DNA of 64,000 bases from Gnetum montanum (taxonomy: Eukaryota > Streptophyta > Gnetopsida > Gnetales > Gnetaceae), in assembly GCA_015680685.1 (NCBI GenBank), contig MNCI01005895.1, forward strand, positions 735,977 through 799,976, in the 5' to 3' direction. Position numbers and translations under genes: made by a program. The notes beneath the pieces are model-generated. The model searched no databases. It was not told the origin of the DNA and worked only from the letters and a program-made list of their open reading frames with translations. This document shows positions 60,083 to 64,000 of the stretch, piece by piece (positions within the stretch are counted from its first letter, which is position 1; each line of letters starts with the position of its first letter).

Positions 60083-60720
60083 ATGAAGAAACTAGGCTTT
60101 TATGGATATGGAGAATATGATCTAGTCAAGGATCTTAAACATGTCAAGATCAACATTAGCATATATCAATTGTTACAAATAGGAGATCAGCAAAGAAAGG
60201 ATTTAGAGTTCATTAAAGGTAAAAAGAGAGTTACAGAGTTAGAGTTAAGCTATGTATCAAACATTGAAAAAATAGCAAAAACTAGCTATAATTGTATTCC
60301 TAATAATGAAGCTTCTCCTTTTCTTTTGATAGTGAAATTGAAAGACAAGTATATTCATAATTGTTTGGTTGATTCTAGAGCTACCTCTACCATTATGCCA
60401 TTATCTATATGCAAAAAACTTGGTATAATTCTCAAAAAATCAAATAAAAAGATTATTCAAGTGGACAAAAGTAGAGTAAAGATTGTGGATTAACTACCCA
60501 ATGTTCTATTAGAAATCACTTCTAAATGCTACATCAAAAGTAAAGTGACTATTCAAATGGAAAATATACTAGATGCACATTTTCATTTATAAAGTAGAAG
60601 TTGTAGTAATAATTTCTCAGGTTACATATCAATGGATTACTCACATATGTGGCTACTTGGAGGGAAGAGCCAAATCAAATATACATTTATAGTGATCCTT
60701 TACTGAATGAAAACATTACT
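60083..60720 (+). pseudogene. Family-5 copy A protease remnant
   Basis: The open stretch 60083-60493 carries FLLIVKLKDKYIHNCLVDSR then ATSTIMPLSICKKLG, the retropepsin active-site strand. The Gly of D-S-G is replaced by Arg (DSRA). After a TAA at 60491 it continues as GYISMDYSHMWL near 60620. Copy B has the same DSRA. The enzyme would process the polyprotein, but with this substitution it is unlikely to be active. Confidence 0.75.
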
Positions 60721-60795
60721 TCAAATTGAAAGAATAAATTTGTTGAAGAAAGAGCTTTTGAAACCAAAATTTACACACTTCAAAAAGTTGATAAT

Positions 60796-60901
60796 TTGGA
60801 AAAAGAAGAATTTCAAGATAAGAGCAAATGGAAACTATACTTCAATGCTTCTTGTAACTCAAAAAGTGTAGGAGTTGGAATAGTTCTAGTAAAATATGTA
60901 T
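60796..60901 (+). pseudogene. Family-5 copy A RNase H start, cut by copy B
   Basis: The frame reads KWKLYFNASCNSKSVGVGIV, the first strand of a plant retroelement RNase H (usually with YFDGA). It stops at 60901, where the inverted LTR of copy B begins (TG at 60902). No RT lies between protease and this domain. Confidence 0.65.
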
Positions 60902-62835
60902 TGGCGACTATTTGGGACGTGACCACCAATGAGTGTCCTCGAACAGGATTTAGGTGCCTACTGGTCTCTGGCAACACCAAGGCCCACGTACCTCCAAATA
61001 AAATTAGTAGTTAATGTGAGTATGTGTGTGTGCTGTTGCGGCATGCAGTTGTGTGAAATGTAATGATTGCATTGTGTGTAAACTACAAATGACTTACTTT
61101 AAAGATATTCAGCCAAATTTGCCAAGTACTGTGAGTTGTTGAGAGTTTCCTACTTTGTTCAACTGCCTAGTCTATGCGGTCCTTATAATACCTACTTGTA
61201 ACAAATAAAATTTTGTTAAAACATTTGAGCACAAATCTACAAATCTACTCCTAATTTTCCCCAGAGAAAGAGATAGTTCCACAAGAAAACTAGAAATAGA
61301 GCAAGATTCGATGGAAATAAGCAGAAAAGAAAAGAAAGCAGATTTGTGTAGACCTCAAATATTTAAACAAGGTAAAATGACACGAGTAAACACTTCGCAA
61401 TAAAGCTATCCCAAATTCAATATCTACAAATTGTTCAAACTTCCAAGGCTCAAACAAGCAATTTCTTCAAGACAATCCTACTATGCTACCAAAAATTGCT
61501 GCGTAAACTACCACGTACGAGACTCCATTTTGACTAGATAATAGATGTCAATGATTGCATTCAAATAGAAGCTTTGAAAGACTTAACAATTTCTGATTTA
61601 AATACCATGGAAATTCACTTTAAATATAAAAAGAGGCTATTCTGGTCCCATCAAAATACCAAAGATTTTCTGAACCCTCTTGACTACTGAATTGTTCAAC
61701 GGCATGACTACAAGCAGAGGCTCTCTTACAACAATCCCAATAGCAGTTCCCACACGTTGCACAATAACAAAATTTACTACTAAAATGCTCTTAAGGCTTT
61801 TAAACATAAGCACTTCTATGACAAAATTTTAATAGAAATTCTTATCGGGCAACAAGAATAGTAAGAGCAATCTAAAAATCCCAAAATTATTTGCCAAGGA
61901 TGATACTATCTAAACCACTAGCTAAACAATTTAAACAAAATAAAAAATAAAATACATAACTCATAGGACCATGACAATGAGGCTGAAATCGTTTCTTTAG
62001 CAAGCCATCTCACAAGCAATCTTCTTTACAAATCTTCTTTACAAATGCTCTTCTCAAGACCCACAGAGTGTCTTCAAGTGAGAGCTTAAGTGCTAGCTAA
62101 TAGCTTTCCAAAGTATGATGTATGAGAATGTCTTCCCCCCCCCGCACCCCCCCCTCCAAAATTCCTTTTTCTACTTGACCCCTAAAGCCTTTTTATAGGG
62201 TTCCAAGGTAGGTAGGGAAGTTACATATTCAAAAATATCTTACCTAACTTCTCTCCCAAGTAACTTGCCCAACAAGTTAGGGAGTATTAACTTAGGAAGT
62301 TAGGAAGTTAGGAGATAAATATTGCTTTTGAAAAATAAATCCAATAATTTCATATAATTGTTTACAATTATAGCTTTAATAGCCTTTCATTTTTTACTTG
62401 TTTTANNGGTAAATAATTTCATCCTTTGTTTGCTATTCCAATCTTCAATAAAGGCATTTTAATCTTGCTTTCCAAGTAGGCCTCAACATCAAAATTATTT
62501 ACCAGTGGATGTTTCTTCAAAAATACCCATCAACTCACAATACTAAAACTGCAAATTTACAACTAGGGATTGTGCTAATTTTAAATAAAATATTCCAACT
62601 ATTCCATGGAATGGCTAAATGTGCCAACATTTCTACCCCCTTTAAAAGCTTAAATAAATTACGCATGCCTCATTTTAAAGCTGAAATATACTTGAAGCTT
62701 TTATTGAAATTTTTATAGTTGAAAAGATAAATCTTTTTGGAAGAAAATTTCCATCAAACATAAGGTTTGATGGTATAAAAACCTCATTCCTAACAAAACA
62801 AACAAACTGTACATTATTAAGTTATCTGTTCATGG
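60902..62835 (-). repeat. Family-5 copy B, 3' LTR
   Basis: It is inverted relative to copy A. The plus-strand left end TGGCGACTATTTGGG abuts the broken RNase H of copy A. A TATA box (minus strand CTATAAAAA) lies at 62190-62198. C-runs occur at 62135-62152, and two undetermined bases at 62406-62407. The right edge is placed by the end of the copy B reading frame and is approximate. It is longer than the copy A LTR, so one of them carries an indel. Confidence 0.55.
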
Positions 62836-62836
62836 A

Positions 62837-63514
62837 CTATTCTTGAGATGGAAAGAGAATGGGGAGGATTACTTTGGTAGGAATCCTCATATCTCTAGCC
62901 CTCTCATAAGCAATATCTCTATTATTTTTTGGCTTGTTGGAGTTTTCAACTTGATCCTCTTGAGATTTGTCTTCATTAATCCTCTCATCTTCTTTCTCAA
63001 ATGAATTTTCATTTTCTTGGAGTGTACAAATTTTGTTTTCAACACCGCCTTTTTCAACCATCTTAATTTTTCCATTTGAAGTAATGTTATCAATCATGAA
63101 AGGATCACTATAGATGTATACTTGATTCGGTTCTCCTTTCCAAGGTAGCCACATGTGAGAATAATCTATTGATATGTAACCTGAGAAATTCTTACTCCAA
63201 CTTCTACTCAATAAGAGACTATGTGAAATCGGTATATCTACCACTTGAATAGTTACTTTACTTCTAATGCGGGGTTCAGAAGCAATTTCCAATAGAAAAT
63301 TTGGTAATTGACTCACAATCTTCACTCTACTTTTATCTACTTGAACAATCTTTTTGTTTGATTTCTCAAGAATCAAACTAAGTTTCTTACATATAGACAA
63401 TGACATTATAGTAGACGTAGCTCTGGAATCAACCAAACAATTGTGTAAGTATTTATCCTTTAATTTCATTGTCAAAAGGAAAGGAGGAGCTTCCTTATCA
63501 TATGAGGTCTTCAA
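62837..63514 (-). pseudogene. Family-5 copy B protease, long open frame
   Basis: This is the longest open frame in the window, 225 codons, with no internal stop. Residues 16-50 hold KLKDKYLHNCLVDSRATST, the retropepsin active site with Arg for Gly. It continues SLLLSRSWSKNFSGY and SIDYSHMWLPWKGEPNQVYI, the standard plant Ty3/gypsy protease C-terminal part. Then comes an acidic, Asn/Lys-rich tail (SFEKEDERINEDKSQEDQVE) to the stop. RT, RNase H and integrase do not follow, and the LTR begins at once. It is young or was under recent selection, but the active-site change argues against activity. Confidence 0.75.
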
Positions 63515-64000
63515 TTTCTCATCATTATTAGATACATAACTTAACTCTGATTCTCTAACTCTCCTTTTACCTTTAATGAACTCTAAGGCCTTTCTTTGCT
63601 GATCTCATATTTGAAGCAACTGAAAAGGCTAACATTGGCCTTAACATGTTTAAGGTCTTCAATCAAATCATACTCTCCATCACCAATAAAGCTTGATCTC
63701 TTTATCCATTTATTAAAAGACTGATTTGGAGTGCTTTGCTCCACTTGATTGTCTTTACCTTTATCTTTATCTCTTCTATTTGGCTCAAAATCTTTCTCTT
63801 AGTAGATGGATTAGTAATAAAATTTGGGGGTCTAGAAGTAGTTAATCTTTCTTTAGATTAGAGATTATATCCATTTTACTCATTGTTGTTGCATTCTTCA
63901 TCTAAATACATATCTTCTTCAGAACTTGATAGATAAGAAGTATCACTAGATCTATTGCTAGAAGATTTACTTGCATAGTGAACACTAGATAACTCATTAT
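63515..64000 (-). pseudogene. Family-5 copy B gag-to-protease junction
   Basis: The minus strand reads SSDTSYLSSSEEDMYLDEEC near 63940, matching SSDTSSLLSFEEDISSNEKC in copy A near 59850. It then gives GEYDLIEDLKHVKANVS near 63660, matching GEYDLVKDLKHVKINIS in copy A at 60110. Stops and one or two frame changes are present. The rest of the element continues beyond the window. Confidence 0.65.

Noticed and set aside
60901-60920. TTGGCGACTATTTGGGAC read as a primer-binding site for a rightward element
   Set aside because: The sequence to its right matches, in reverse complement, the end of the copy A LTR, so this is the end of the inverted copy B LTR. No LTR ends to its left.
1-64000. Host protein genes, tRNA, rRNA
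   Set aside because: Nothing on either strand showed a non-transposon protein motif or a cloverleaf that I could support.

Overview
This is plant nuclear DNA made almost entirely of old, nested, decayed LTR retrotransposons. I found no host gene, tRNA, rRNA or intact coding region. The DNA is AT-rich, the Ty3/gypsy copies carry a second RNase H between the first RNase H and the integrase (a mark of the Tat lineage), and the insertions are very old and stacked. Together these suggest a large-genome seed plant, most likely a gymnosperm. That identity is an inference, not something the sequence proves.

Layout as I reconstruct it. Element 4 (Tat-like, + strand) supplies the RT, RNase H and integrase remains and the 3' LTR at 51.1-56.7 kb. 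Just upstream of its RT lies the 3' end of element 3 (Tat-like, + strand), whose 3' LTR ends at 51065. Element 3 is itself split: element 1 (+ strand, 1-16366, its 5' LTR outside the window) and element 2 (- strand, 16749-37297, both LTRs present) lie inside it, and a pol-less Ty1/copia-type element (- strand, 43194-48795) sits where its RT to integrase should be. At the right edge a different Ty3/gypsy family is present twice: copy A (+, about 57.05-60.9 kb) is broken inside its RNase H by inverted copy B (-, 60902 to beyond the window).

The most interesting content is a multi-exon gene on the strand opposite to the retroelement, placed between protease and reverse transcriptase in elements 1, 2 and 3 (3944-8580 minus; 25538-30634 plus; 39760-37505 plus 16740-16378 minus). 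All three copies are full of stops, but exon order, several splice junctions and protein motifs agree between them. Elements 1 and 2 both landed inside the element 3 copy, so its exons are now 20 kb apart.

Each Tat-like element also carries short arrays built on a TTAAACTAG/TAAAACTAG core beside the antisense gene, and its own dyad-symmetric repeat that appears both in its LTR and near or within its antisense gene. How the parts would have worked together: the LTR drives the sense genomic RNA for gag, protease, RT, RNase H and integrase, while the antisense gene would need its own promoter, and its introns would survive retrotransposition because they are not introns in the sense RNA. That last point is inference.
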